DNA of 64,000 nucleotides from Bacteroidota bacterium (GTDB lineage: Bacteria > Bacteroidota > Ignavibacteria > UBA10030 > UBA8401). The notes under the pieces were generated by a model. That model was not told the DNA's origin, did not search any database, and saw only the letters and a program-made list of their open reading frames with translations. Made by a program: the position numbers and the translations under genes. This document shows, in pieces, positions 47,386 through 56,943 of this stretch; position 1 is the first letter of the stretch, and every line of letters begins with the position of its first letter. The stretch lies in contig JAQCAB010000003.1 in the NCBI GenBank assembly GCA_027622375.1, positions 89,139 through 153,138 of the forward strand, in the 5' to 3' direction.

Positions 47386-48828
47386 ATGAAAAATAAAATT
47401 TTTTGTAATCTTTTTTTAATTTTTTTCTTTTCACTTGATTTATTTTCACAGACACAATGGACATCTAAATGGAAAGAAGTTTATGCAACGTACGATGATG
47501 AATCAAATGGAACTGGTGATAAAACTGCTTCAGTTGCAGTTTTTAAAGAAAATAAATTTATTGCTGTTGTTACTTCTAGAAATTCGTTAAGTTTTTTAAT
47601 ACCGTATGTTAATGCCGATTCCGGATTGGGTAGAAAAATGAGTTACGGATATAATCCAACAACAGTTGGTGTTTATTTAAAATGGTTTGTTGGCTTTGAT
47701 GAAGTTTATTTAAAAAATACTTGGCAGGTTGCAATTGGTCCTGATTCTTTAATTTATGTTGCAAATAATGATGATGCACATAACATTCTTGTTTTTGCTT
47801 TAAAGGATACAATCGAGCCGGTTGATTTTAGAACTGAGACAGGAACAAATGGAATACATTCTCTTCATGTTGATAAAAATGGATACGTTTATGTTTTAAA
47901 TGATACATCAATTGGAAAAACTGATGACTTAAAAATATTCCCTCCAAAAAATCAATGGAGTTCTGATCGTAAAACTCAACCGATTAAAACTTTAGATTTG
48001 CCGGATGGAATTTATAAAGGTGTTGTAACAAGTAAAGATGGAAAAGTTTTATTTATAAGTGATTATACAAATAGAAAAGTTTATAGATATGATGGTTCAC
48101 CAACATCTGGTTATACCAAAATAAATACTTTTAAATTTGATGTATTAAAAGATACAGTTCAACTTGCTACAACTATGGATACAGCCACAGTTTTGGGTTT
48201 AGGTTTTAATGATTCAAAAGGATTATTATTTGTTGCATGTTCAAAACTTTTTGGATTTACACCATGGTATAAATATGGAAGGATTTATATGTTGAGTGCA
48301 AAAACTGGAGATGTTTTAGATACAATTGATCAAGCATATTGGAATTATTTTTGGACTGGTGGTTATAACAAAAGAACAAATGGTACTTCACCAGGAAATG
48401 TTTCAGGATATACATCCACTTATGATGTTGATGTTGATGAAAAAGGAAATATTTATTCACAATCATATTATGGTTGGACTGTTGAAAAATGGAAATATGA
48501 TGGGACTTTGCCAACTATAACAAAAATCGAAAAAGTTGAAAATACAATTCCAATTGGATTTGAATTAGAACAAAATTATCCAAATCCATTTAATCCATCT
48601 ACAACAATTAATTTTTCCATAATGGAAGATGGACAAACTAAACTTATTATTTATAATTCACTCGGAGAATTTGTTCAAGAAGTTATAAATGATTTTCTTA
48701 CAAAAGGAAGTTATAAAATAAGTTTTAATTCAAATATTAAAGGAAAACAAATTTCAAGTGGAATTTATTTTTATAAATTAACATCGAACAAAAAAAGTAT
48801 TACAAAGAAGATGGTTCTTTTAAAATAA
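47386..48828 (+). CDS. Secreted propeller-like protein with T9SS type A sorting domain
   Basis: A 480-residue protein with a signal peptide (KNKIFCNLFLIFFFSLDLFS) after an AAGGA ribosome site. The central part has NHL/PQQ-like repeats (LPDGIYKGVVTSKDGKVLFISDYTNRKVYRYDG). The C-terminal ~80 residues form a sorting domain (QNYPNPFNPSTTINFS, SSGIYFYKL, ITKKMVLLK) nearly matching that of the 1-806 protein. It is divergent from the TonB receptor gene and ends 2 bp before the ABC permease. Confidence 0.88.
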   Translation: MKNKIFCNLFLIFFFSLDLFSQTQWTSKWKEVYATYDDESNGTGDKTASVAVFKENKFIAVVTSRNSLSFLIPYVNADSGLGRKMSYGYNPTTVGVYLKWFVGFDEVYLKNTWQVAIGPDSLIYVANNDDAHNILVFALKDTIEPVDFRTETGTNGIHSLHVDKNGYVYVLNDTSIGKTDDLKIFPPKNQWSSDRKTQPIKTLDLPDGIYKGVVTSKDGKVLFISDYTNRKVYRYDGSPTSGYTKINTFKFDVLKDTVQLATTMDTATVLGLGFNDSKGLLFVACSKLFGFTPWYKYGRIYMLSAKTGDVLDTIDQAYWNYFWTGGYNKRTNGTSPGNVSGYTSTYDVDVDEKGNIYSQSYYGWTVEKWKYDGTLPTITKIEKVENTIPIGFELEQNYPNPFNPSTTINFSIMEDGQTKLIIYNSLGEFVQEVINDFLTKGSYKISFNSNIKGKQISSGIYFYKLTSNKKSITKKMVLLK

Positions 48829-48830
48829 AT

Positions 48831-50093
48831 TTATTCTTTATTTTTTAACCAAGTATAAACTTGTTTAAAAGTTGGACGTTTGCCAGTTAATAAAATTCCA
48901 ATTCTAAATATTTTACCTGCAATAATTGTCATATAATATCCTGAAATAATTAAAACTAGTAATGACATTAATATTTCTAAATAAGATGGGGTTTGAAAAT
49001 TTATTCTCATTATCATTATTGATGGTGTAAATAATGGAATAAACGAAAGAATTTTTACAAATAATGCATTTGGTGTTTGCATGACAGGGACCAACAACAA
49101 AAGTGGAACTACAAATATGAAACTTAAGTAACCTGTAATTTGTTGCGCATCTTGTTCGGATGATGTTAGTGAACCGATTGCAATAAAAAATGAAGAATAT
49201 AAAAAATAACCTGAAATCAAAAATAAGGATGATAAAAATAAATTTACTGTTTCAAAAGATACAATTGATTGAGTTGAAACAATACTTGCTAAAAGAAATA
49301 AAATAATCCAAAAAATAATAATTGATAAACCGAGTAAACTTAATCCGATTATTTTACCAGATAATAATTCTTTTGATGAGCAAGAACTTAAAAGAACTTC
49401 CACTAATTTATTTGATTTTTCTTCCACTAAACTACGAACCATCATTTGACCAGTTGTAAAAACTAAGATTAAAAGCATAATGTTTAATAAATATCCAGAA
49501 AAAAATACTTGTAATGGTCCTTGATTGTTAGAATCTTCTTCCGAAGTAATTTTAATGGCATTTAAATCAATATTCGGTTTAAGCTTTGTTACTTCAGCAT
49601 AATTATAGCCCTTTTTTTCCAATTGAAATGTGAAAAGAATTTCTTCAACCTCATTTTTTAATCTTTCCTGATCTTGAAGAATAAATATATTTTTACTTCC
49701 AAATTCAATTTTTACTTTATGACTAGATAATGCATTTCTTGGAATAAATATGTAACCATCAATTTCTTCATTTAAAACTTTATTTATTGCAATAGATTTT
49801 TGTACTGGAAAATTATTACCAAATTCATCCAATTCTAATATTTTATAAAATGGCATTTTTGATTCAAGTTTATATTTTTCTGATAATTTGGAATTTAAAA
49901 TTGGTTTTACGATTTCTGTTTCATCAATAATTACAAATACTTTTTGTTTATCTCCCTCTTTATCAGAGAAATAAGCAGGGATTAAAAATGAACCTAAAAG
50001 AAATAATGGTGTTAAAAGTAAACTTGCTATAAAAGATTTCTTTTTAACTTTCTCGAGATACTCCCAGCGGGCAATTGCATAAATTTTATTCAT
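48831..50093 (-). CDS. ABC-2 type exporter permease (NatB-like)
   Basis: A membrane permease with an N-terminal membrane helix (FIASLLLTPLFLLGSFLIPAYF), a large periplasmic domain, and five or so C-terminal helices, the layout of NatB/YhaP-type ABC-2 permeases (Na+ or drug export). I place the start at ATG 50093 (420 residues, MNKIYAIARWEYLEK), because the longer ATG (50108) lies deeper in the ATPase gene. It overlaps the ATPase by 8 bp. The substrate is not evident. Confidence 0.88.
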   Translation of the reverse strand: MNKIYAIARWEYLEKVKKKSFIASLLLTPLFLLGSFLIPAYFSDKEGDKQKVFVIIDETEIVKPILNSKLSEKYKLESKMPFYKILELDEFGNNFPVQKSIAINKVLNEEIDGYIFIPRNALSSHKVKIEFGSKNIFILQDQERLKNEVEEILFTFQLEKKGYNYAEVTKLKPNIDLNAIKITSEEDSNNQGPLQVFFSGYLLNIMLLILVFTTGQMMVRSLVEEKSNKLVEVLLSSCSSKELLSGKIIGLSLLGLSIIIFWIILFLLASIVSTQSIVSFETVNLFLSSLFLISGYFLYSSFFIAIGSLTSSEQDAQQITGYLSFIFVVPLLLLVPVMQTPNALFVKILSFIPLFTPSIMIMRINFQTPSYLEILMSLLVLIISGYYMTIIAGKIFRIGILLTGKRPTFKQVYTWLKNKE

Positions 50094-50994
50094 TTGCCTG
50101 AACCTCACTTTTAGCGACTGAAGTCATAAATATTTTTTCTAGCGATGGTTCAACGAATTCAAATTTTTTAATTGAAATAGTATCGGGTATCGAGTTTAAG
50201 AATTGCTTTGTTGAAATATTATTTTTGAGTTCACACTCCAAATAGTTTTCAAATAAATTTAGTTTAATGATGTTTTCATTTTTTTCTAAGTTGCTGCTTT
50301 CGCCATCAAACTCAAGCCGAATTGTTTTATCACCAAAATCTTTTTTTATTTTTGAAAGTTCTCCTTGAACTACAACTTTGCCGTTGTTAATTATAGAAAT
50401 TGAATCACAAAGTTTTTCGGCGGCTTCCATTTGATGAGTCGAAAATATTATTACTTTCCCTTGTTCTTTTAGTTCATTAATTATTTCTTTCAATAAAATT
50501 TGATTTATTGGATCAAGCCCGCTAAATGGTTCATCTAAAATTATATAATCAGGATTATGTAGGATGGAAATAATAAATTGTACTTTTTGCTGATTCCCTT
50601 TTGAAAGTTCCCTTATTTGTTTTTTTGCATAAGTAATTAAATCGAATCTTCCCAACAATTTTAGGGCAACTTTATTTGATTCAGAAATATTCATTCCTTT
50701 TAAGGAAGCAAAATAATTTAATACATCGATTAAATTATTTTTTTGATAAACTCCTCTTTCTTCGGGCAAATAACCTACTTTATTTCTTATCGCATCATTA
50801 AAAGAAATTTCATCATAAGTAATTTTTCCACTGTCGGGTAATAGTATAGATAGCAACATTCTGATTGTTGTGCTTTTACCAGCACCATTTGGACCGAGAA
50901 GTCCAAAAATTTCTCCCCGCTTTACATTAAATGAAAGATTATTTACAGCAGTAATTCCTTCAAAAGTTTTGACGAGATTTTGAGCAACTATCAT
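50086..50994 (-). CDS. ABC transporter ATP-binding protein (NatA-like)
   Basis: A 302-residue ATPase. Walker A GPNGAGKST (about 35-43), signature LSKGNQQKV (variant of LSGGQ typical of DUF4162-type exporters), Walker B YIILDEPFSGLDP and H-loop FSTHQM. The C-terminal ~80 residues form a DUF4162-like accessory domain. It pairs with the following permease through an 8-bp overlap. Confidence 0.93.
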   Translation of the reverse strand: MIVAQNLVKTFEGITAVNNLSFNVKRGEIFGLLGPNGAGKSTTIRMLLSILLPDSGKITYDEISFNDAIRNKVGYLPEERGVYQKNNLIDVLNYFASLKGMNISESNKVALKLLGRFDLITYAKKQIRELSKGNQQKVQFIISILHNPDYIILDEPFSGLDPINQILLKEIINELKEQGKVIIFSTHQMEAAEKLCDSISIINNGKVVVQGELSKIKKDFGDKTIRLEFDGESSNLEKNENIIKLNLFENYLECELKNNISTKQFLNSIPDTISIKKFEFVEPSLEKIFMTSVAKSEVQANE

Positions 50995-50997
50995 AAC

Positions 50998-51795
50998 TTA
51001 TTTTTGGGCTACAAGATGATGATATTCTAATTGCCCTGTATTAAAAGAATTATAAACACGAGTATTTTTTACCCCTGCAAAATCTTTAAAAGTAGAACGA
51101 ATTATTTTGGGGACAAAATTATTTATTGCGGTTTCTTTAGTCTCAGTAATTTCGTCAAGTGCTTTTAAAACATTCAAAGTAATATTTTCAGAATAAATTA
51201 TTTTAAAATTATTTTCCTTTACAAATTGTACAACTTCTTCCAATTCATTAACAGTGCATAAATCTGCCCAACAAAAATATCCAGTATTTTTCAATACGCG
51301 ACAAACTTCAGATGTAAATTTTTTTCGTGAACCATAACAATGAGATGATTCAATATTGTAAACAACATCGAATTCATTTTCAGAAAATGGAATATTTTCG
51401 GAATCTCCAAATTTAAAATTTAAATTTTCCAATTGATTATTGTTGTTGCAAAGTTGAACTGCATTTAAAGAAATATCAATTCCGATTAATTCTTTTGGTT
51501 TTAAATATTTTGCGACATAATTAGCACCACCACCACGCCCCGAACCAACTTCTAAAACTTTTTTGTTTTGGATTGAAACTTTTGACAAAACTTTATCATA
51601 CAGTTGTATAAAAACCCTGTTCGATTCATCAAATTTATCTAAAGTTGGATTAATGCCATTTATAAAACCATAATTCATGAAAGTAAAATTTGGCAATCTA
51701 TTTTTTTTGGAAATTAACTGATACCAATTTTTCCAAATTAATCTTTTTGCAAAACTAGAATTACTTGAAAGTAATCTATAAAATTCGACTAACAT
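50998..51795 (-). CDS. Class I SAM-dependent methyltransferase
   Basis: A 265-residue enzyme. SAM motif I VLEVGSGRGGGANYVAKY, then IGIDIS, FKFGDSENIPFSENEFDVVYNIESSHCYG and a post-motif VCRVLKNTGYFCWADLC. The central layout resembles sterol/lipid or phthiotriol-type methyltransferases. Substrate unknown. Positioned 3 bp after asnS and 3 bp before the ABC ATPase gene. Confidence 0.85.
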   Translation of the reverse strand: MLVEFYRLLSSNSSFAKRLIWKNWYQLISKKNRLPNFTFMNYGFINGINPTLDKFDESNRVFIQLYDKVLSKVSIQNKKVLEVGSGRGGGANYVAKYLKPKELIGIDISLNAVQLCNNNNQLENLNFKFGDSENIPFSENEFDVVYNIESSHCYGSRKKFTSEVCRVLKNTGYFCWADLCTVNELEEVVQFVKENNFKIIYSENITLNVLKALDEITETKETAINNFVPKIIRSTFKDFAGVKNTRVYNSFNTGQLEYHHLVAQK

Positions 51796-51798
51796 TTT

Positions 51799-53094
51799 TT
51801 AAGGAGTTATTCTATGAATCATTCTCGGGAATGGTGATGATTCGCGAATATGTTCCAATCCGCAAACCCACGCGACTGTTCGTTCTAATCCTAGACCAAA
51901 TCCTGAATGAGGAACTGTACCATATTTTCTCAAATCCAAATACCAATTAAAAGCTTCCATCGGTAATTTATGTTCCTCGATTCTTTTTAGTAAAAGATTA
52001 AGATCGTCTTCTCTCTGACTTCCACCAATAATTTCTCCATAACCTTCCGGCGCTAAAACATCCAATGCAAGTGCAAGTTTTTCATTTTCAGGATCACGCT
52101 TCATATAAAATGCTTTTACTACAGATGGATAACGATGAATTAAAACTGGTCTATCAAATGCCTGCGAAATTATTGTTTCATCAGCACCGCCAAAATCATT
52201 TCCCCATTCAAATGGAATATTTTTTTTATGAAGAATTTTTACTGCATCATCATAACTAATTCTTGGAAAAGGTTTTTTTACTTTTTCCAAAAAGGAAGTA
52301 TTTCTTTCTAAAATTTCGAGTTCAGATTTTTTATTTTTTAAAGTTCGTTGAATAATATATTCCAAAAAATCTTCTGCCAAATCCATATTGTCATTTAAGT
52401 CAGCAAATGCAACTTCAGGTTCAATCATCCAAAATTCTGTCAAATGTCTTCTTGTTTTGGATTTTTCCGCACGAAAAGTTGGACCGAATGAATAAACTTT
52501 TCCATGCGCCATTGCAGAGGCTTCTGCATAAAGTTGACTTGATTGAGTTAAATATGCTTTTCCCAAATCAAAATATTCTGTTTCAAATAACGTTGAAGTT
52601 CCCTCGCAAGCAGCTGGTGTTAAAATTGGACCATCAATAAGTGTAAAACCATTATTATCAAAATAATCACGCATAGAACGGATTAGTTCGTGACGGATTT
52701 TGAGAATTGCATGTTGACGTGATGAACGCAACCACAGATGTCGATTCTCAGAAAGAAAATCGATTCCATGATCTTTTGGAGAAATTGGATATGGTTCTGC
52801 AATTTGTATGATTTCAAATTTTTCGATTTCAACTTCGAATCCACCAGGAGAACGTTTTTCCTCTTTTACTTTTCCGGTAATGATAATTGAAGATTCTTGA
52901 GTGAGTTGTAATGATTTTTGAAATACTTCATCACCAACATTAGGTTTAAATAAAACGCACTGGCAAAGGCCTGTACCATCACGAATAATAATAAAATTTA
53001 ATTTTCCTTTATTTGTTGAATTGTAAACCCATCCTTTTAAAACAACGGATAATCCAACATGTTTTGAAAGCTCCTTAATATAAGTTTGTGGCAT
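51799..53094 (-). CDS. asnS: Asparagine--tRNA ligase
   Basis: A 431-residue class IIb synthetase: N-terminal OB-fold ([24 protein letters not shown]), motif 2 [26 protein letters not shown] and motif 3 [28 protein letters not shown]. The motif details ([14 protein letters not shown] and the short length) favour AsnRS over AspRS. Its presence suggests direct Asn-tRNA charging rather than only the GatCAB route. Confidence 0.95.
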   Translation of the reverse strand: MPQTYIKELSKHVGLSVVLKGWVYNSTNKGKLNFIIIRDGTGLCQCVLFKPNVGDEVFQKSLQLTQESSIIITGKVKEEKRSPGGFEVEIEKFEIIQIAEPYPISPKDHGIDFLSENRHLWLRSSRQHAILKIRHELIRSMRDYFDNNGFTLIDGPILTPAACEGTSTLFETEYFDLGKAYLTQSSQLYAEASAMAHGKVYSFGPTFRAEKSKTRRHLTEFWMIEPEVAFADLNDNMDLAEDFLEYIIQRTLKNKKSELEILERNTSFLEKVKKPFPRISYDDAVKILHKKNIPFEWGNDFGGADETIISQAFDRPVLIHRYPSVVKAFYMKRDPENEKLALALDVLAPEGYGEIIGGSQREDDLNLLLKRIEEHKLPMEAFNWYLDLRKYGTVPHSGFGLGLERTVAWVCGLEHIRESSPFPRMIHRITP

Positions 53095-53144
53095 AATTTG
53101 TGAAGATATTGATTATTAAATAAAGTTGGAAATAAAATATATTT

Positions 53145-54104
53145 TTAACTCAACGCCAACATTTTATCAATCGGGATTCTTGCTTTAGAAATGATTTCTT
53201 CTGAAAGAATAATTTCAGGCGAACGATTCTTCATGCAAAGATATAATTTCTCAAGTGTATTTTTTTTCATATGCGGACATTCATTACAAGCGCAGTTTGC
53301 TTCAGGAGGAGCAGCAATAAATTCTTTTTCAGGAGCAAATTTAATCATTTGATGAATTATTCCGACTTCGGTTGCTACTATAAATTTTTTATTTGGACTT
53401 TGTTGAACAAATTTTAATAAAGCGCTTGTTGAACCAATAAAATTTGCTTTATCTAAAATATGATCTTCGCATTCGGGATGTGCAATCAAAATCGCATCGG
53501 GATTTTCTAACATCAAATTAATTATTTTGCGTTCGCTAAATGCTTCGTGAACAATGCAACTACCATTCCACAAAGTCATTTTACGACCAGTTTTTTTCAT
53601 CAAATAGGCTCCTAAATTTCTATCTGGTGAAAACAAAATTTCTTTTTCTAATGGAATTGAATTAATTAATTTCTCCGCATTACTCGAAGTGCAAATCAAA
53701 TCACTCATTGCTTTTACTTCTGCAGTGCAATTAATATATGTAATTGCAAAATGATTAGGATTATTTTTTCTAAAATTTTTAAAATCTTCTGCAGGACAAT
53801 CATCAGCCAAAGAGCAACCGGCTTCTAAATCAGGCAACAAAACTAATTTATTCGGATTTAAAATTTTTGCAGTTTCGGCCATAAAATGAACTCCCGCAAA
53901 AACAATTACATCAGCTTTTGTGGTTGAAGCGCGACGAGCTAATTCCAAACTATCTCCAACAAAATCTGCTAAATCTTGAATTTCAGATTCTTGATAATAA
54001 TGAGCTAAAATAACGGCATTAAGTTCATTTTTTAAACTTAATATTTCGTTAGTCAGATTTTTTGAATCAATTTGATTTATTTTTTCTGAAGTTTCTATTA
54101 ACAT
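53145..54104 (-). CDS. nadA: Quinolinate synthase
   Basis: A 4Fe-4S enzyme that condenses iminoaspartate with DHAP to quinolinate. 319 residues with [24 protein letters not shown], an early Cys near [28 protein letters not shown] and the C-terminal [15 protein letters not shown]. These Cys supply the cluster. nadB is 40 kb away in this window; no nadC is seen. Confidence 0.96.
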   Translation of the reverse strand: MLIETSEKINQIDSKNLTNEILSLKNELNAVILAHYYQESEIQDLADFVGDSLELARRASTTKADVIVFAGVHFMAETAKILNPNKLVLLPDLEAGCSLADDCPAEDFKNFRKNNPNHFAITYINCTAEVKAMSDLICTSSNAEKLINSIPLEKEILFSPDRNLGAYLMKKTGRKMTLWNGSCIVHEAFSERKIINLMLENPDAILIAHPECEDHILDKANFIGSTSALLKFVQQSPNKKFIVATEVGIIHQMIKFAPEKEFIAAPPEANCACNECPHMKKNTLEKLYLCMKNRSPEIILSEEIISKARIPIDKMLALS

Positions 54105-54145
54105 TGTAAGTAAATTTAGTCAGCAATTGCAAATATATCAATTAA

Positions 54146-55234
54146 TCATTTTGCAGCTTTTTCAATTCCGTTAATAATTTGATCAACAGTGATCGATGTT
54201 ATTAAATGATCATTTGCTCTTAAAGCGATGTGTCTTTTATTTATTGGTTTCCATTCTTTTGGATCGTTTTTTGCATGGAAAGATAAAGTTGGAATTCTTT
54301 GTGATGACGCAATATGCAAAGTTCCAGTGTCGTTGCATAAAAATAAATCCAGATTTTTTATGAATGCTGAAAACACTCTTAATGGCATAAGTGGCGCAAC
54401 TAAGATTTTAGTATTTAAAGATTTGTTCATTTCGTTTAACAATTCAATCTCGTTTTTACTTACAATCAGAATAAATAAATATTTTTTCTTTGTTAGAATA
54501 TAATTAATTGCAGCAGCCAACTTATCTAAAGGCAATCGCCGAGAAATATCCAATGTGCCGAAATGAACACCAATTAATTTTTTTTTATTTTTTCCAATTA
54601 AATTTTTAAATATTGTATTACCTTCTTCAATTTCATTTTCAGAAAGTATTAAATCGTACTCTCTGCCGTTTGGAATTACTTTTAAAGGTTTTAGAATTTC
54701 TAAATTGAGATTAATTTGATGGATGTGTTTTTCACTATTTTCTGAAAGTAAATTGTAAATTAATTCATTTTTAGTTTTTCTTAATATTGGAATATTTGGA
54801 CCTAAAATAATCTTTGGTTTTGCTAATAGTGATATAATATCTGAACTTACAGAACGAGAAATTGTATTTAATAAAATAACTGTATCATAATTTTCTCGAA
54901 TATCTTTCCATAATTTTATTGCATATTTAAAACTCCACCGATTTATTTTTTCTCGAAAAATAATAATTTTATTTAAATGTGGATTTAATTTTATAACTGG
55001 TTCTGTATATTCTCTAACTAAAATTGAAATAAATGCATTTGGATATTTTTTTCGAAGTGCTCTAATTGCAGGCGTTGTTAGCAACAAATCTCCAAGTTGA
55101 TCATGCTGACGAATTATTAAAATTCGCTTTATAGTATCGAGATTTAAATTTTTTATTGGAAATGGAGAAAAGAAAAAAGAAACTATATTTAATAAAATCT
55201 TTTTAACAAAAAGCTCAATAAACTTCATTCGCAA
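54146..55234 (-). CDS. Glycosyltransferase family 9 (heptosyltransferase-like)
   Basis: A 362-residue GT9 enzyme, GT-B fold: ILIIRQHDQLGDLLLTTPAIRALRKKYPNA at the N-terminus and FLCNDTGTLHIASSQRIPTLSFHAK in the donor domain. It probably transfers a heptose or similar sugar in LPS core assembly. It is 2 bp after the small membrane-protein gene. Confidence 0.9.
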   Translation of the reverse strand: MRMKFIELFVKKILLNIVSFFFSPFPIKNLNLDTIKRILIIRQHDQLGDLLLTTPAIRALRKKYPNAFISILVREYTEPVIKLNPHLNKIIIFREKINRWSFKYAIKLWKDIRENYDTVILLNTISRSVSSDIISLLAKPKIILGPNIPILRKTKNELIYNLLSENSEKHIHQINLNLEILKPLKVIPNGREYDLILSENEIEEGNTIFKNLIGKNKKKLIGVHFGTLDISRRLPLDKLAAAINYILTKKKYLFILIVSKNEIELLNEMNKSLNTKILVAPLMPLRVFSAFIKNLDLFLCNDTGTLHIASSQRIPTLSFHAKNDPKEWKPINKRHIALRANDHLITSITVDQIINGIEKAAK

Positions 55235-55236
55235 AA

Positions 55237-55425
55237 TTACTTTTTATCTGAAATATCTTCAAAATCTGCATCTTCAATATTTTTATAATCTTTTTTATTC
55301 TTTTTTTTAATAACGTTGATTGCCTTCCCTTTAGAAGAGAACTGCGCAATTAGCAAATTAATTAATGTTACAATAATTTTAATTGAAACATAAATTATCA
55401 GCATGTATAAAAGTAATCGTATCAT
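55237..55425 (-). CDS. Small membrane protein (DUF4834-like)
   Basis: A 62-residue protein: one N-terminal membrane helix (LLLYMLIIYVSIKIIVTLINLLI), a basic linker and an acidic tail (NIEDADFEDISDK). This helix-linker-acidic-tail pattern resembles DUF4834 proteins common in Bacteroidota, which are often next to a deoxynucleoside kinase. Function unknown. Confidence 0.7.
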   Translation of the reverse strand: MIRLLLYMLIIYVSIKIIVTLINLLIAQFSSKGKAINVIKKKNKKDYKNIEDADFEDISDKK

Positions 55426-56064
55426 TTATTTTTCTGGATTAAAATATTCTACAGGTGAACGGCGTGGTGTTGTAATTTTATCAATTAACAATTTTAAATC
55501 TTTCCGATTATTTACAAAATCAATTTCAGAAGAATTTACAACTAAAAGTGGAGCAGCTTTATATCGAAAAAAATAATAATTATACGCTTCACTCAATTCA
55601 GAAATATATTTTTCAGAAATTTGAGATTCAAAAGAACGACCACGAGTTTGAATATTTTTCATTAATCGCGAAACATTTGATTGAAGATATACGACTAAAT
55701 CAGGAGGTTGAATTTTTTTTTCTAAAGAGGTTATCAACGTTTCGTAAAGTGCAAGTTCATCGTTTTGAAGATTCAAATAAGCAAAAATTTTATCTTTATC
55801 AAAAATATAATCCGAAATTACTGATTGTTGAAATAAATCTATTTGGGAAATCTCCTGTTGCTGCTTAAAGCGGCTGAGTGTAAAAAATAGTTGTGTTTGG
55901 AATGCATACCTTTTTTGATCAGCATAAAATCTTTCAAGAAAGGGATTTTCATCAAACTTTTCTAAAACTAGTTTTGCATTTAATTGAGTTGATAATATTT
56001 GTGCAAGTCTTGTTTTGCCTGCTCCAATTACTCCTTCGATTGCAATATATCGTAAATTGTTCAT
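55426..56064 (-). CDS. Deoxynucleoside kinase
   Basis: A 212-residue dNK-family enzyme: P-loop GVIGAGKTRLAQIL, an ERF-type segment (NPFLERFYADQKRYAFQTQLFFTLSR), DYIFDKDKIFAYLNL and the lid RGRSFE. It phosphorylates deoxyadenosine, deoxyguanosine or deoxycytidine; specificity not readable. Its ATG overlaps the folK stop by one base, a typical Bacteroidota folB-folK-dNK order. Confidence 0.9.
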   Translation of the reverse strand: MNNLRYIAIEGVIGAGKTRLAQILSTQLNAKLVLEKFDENPFLERFYADQKRYAFQTQLFFTLSRFKQQQEISQIDLFQQSVISDYIFDKDKIFAYLNLQNDELALYETLITSLEKKIQPPDLVVYLQSNVSRLMKNIQTRGRSFESQISEKYISELSEAYNYYFFRYKAAPLLVVNSSEIDFVNNRKDLKLLIDKITTPRRSPVEYFNPEK

Positions 56065-56570
56065 TAGATAATTACTTCTTCCAATTTCTTAACATAACCT
56101 GAATCGGAACAGATTTCAAGAACTTGTAATATATTTTTTTCAATTCCAGGAATTATTAAATTGCTATCTATCTCAGCTAGTGGGATTAAAACAAACTTCC
56201 TAAAAACTATTTTCTTGTGCGGGATAGATAATATTTGTGTTTCAATAATTTCATCTCCAAATAAAAGAATATCGATATCAATAATTCTTGGGCCATATTT
56301 AAAAGTCGGAATTCTGCCCAATTCATTTTCAATATTTTTTAATTTAATAAAAAGTTCTTCTGGCTTTAAACTTGATTTTATTTTTACAACTGCATTTATA
56401 AAGTTTTCTTGTTCAGCAAACTCTCTCGGTTCAGTTTCGTAAAAGGATGAATATTTTTCAATTACAGTATTCTCAATTGAAGCAATTTTATTATTTGCAC
56501 TTTTAATATTTGCAATTTTTTCTTCAATATTTGAACCAAGTCCCAAATATATATTTTTATTTAAATTCAT
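56064..56570 (-). CDS. folK: 2-amino-4-hydroxy-6-hydroxymethyldihydropteridine diphosphokinase
   Basis: HPPK of 168 residues: GLGSNIEEKIANIKSA, FYETEPREFAEQENFINAVV and ELGRIPTFKYGPRIIDIDILLFG, the family signature with catalytic Asp residues. It pyrophosphorylates the pterin before dihydropteroate synthase (not in the window). One-base overlaps join it to folB and the kinase gene. Confidence 0.95.
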   Translation of the reverse strand: MNLNKNIYLGLGSNIEEKIANIKSANNKIASIENTVIEKYSSFYETEPREFAEQENFINAVVKIKSSLKPEELFIKLKNIENELGRIPTFKYGPRIIDIDILLFGDEIIETQILSIPHKKIVFRKFVLIPLAEIDSNLIIPGIEKNILQVLEICSDSGYVKKLEEVII

Positions 56571-56938
56571 TATTTTCGTTCTTTAATAATTTCAACTTCA
56601 ACTGAATTTAGGTTTTCCATTTTTACTGGATTCATTTTTCGTAAAATTAATTTTACTTTTAAGACATTAATAAAATTATTTAGAATTTCAACCGCAAGTT
56701 GATCTGAGAGTGCTTCTAATAAATTAAACTTCTTAATATTAAACTTTTCTAAAATTAGTTTGTAGACTTCTTCATAATTAATTGTGTCTATCAAATTATC
56801 AGTTGATTTTGAATTTTGAATCTTACAAAATAATTCCAAATCTATTTCAAAATTATTTCCATTTTGCTTTTCAAATTCGTGCACGCCATGAAAACCAAAT
56901 AATTTTAATTTATTAAATCGAATTATTGTTTCACTCAT
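56570..56938 (-). CDS. folB: Dihydroneopterin aldolase
   Basis: A 122-residue FolB: KLFGFHGVHEFEKQNGNNFEIDLEL at the N-terminus, NYEEVYKLI, then LLEALSDQLAVEIL and KLILRKMNPVKMENLNSVEVEI. It cleaves dihydroneopterin to 6-hydroxymethyldihydropterin, the substrate of FolK next door. It follows gltX by 5 bp. Confidence 0.93.
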   Translation of the reverse strand: MSETIIRFNKLKLFGFHGVHEFEKQNGNNFEIDLELFCKIQNSKSTDNLIDTINYEEVYKLILEKFNIKKFNLLEALSDQLAVEILNNFINVLKVKLILRKMNPVKMENLNSVEVEIIKERK

Positions 56939-56943
56939 TAAAG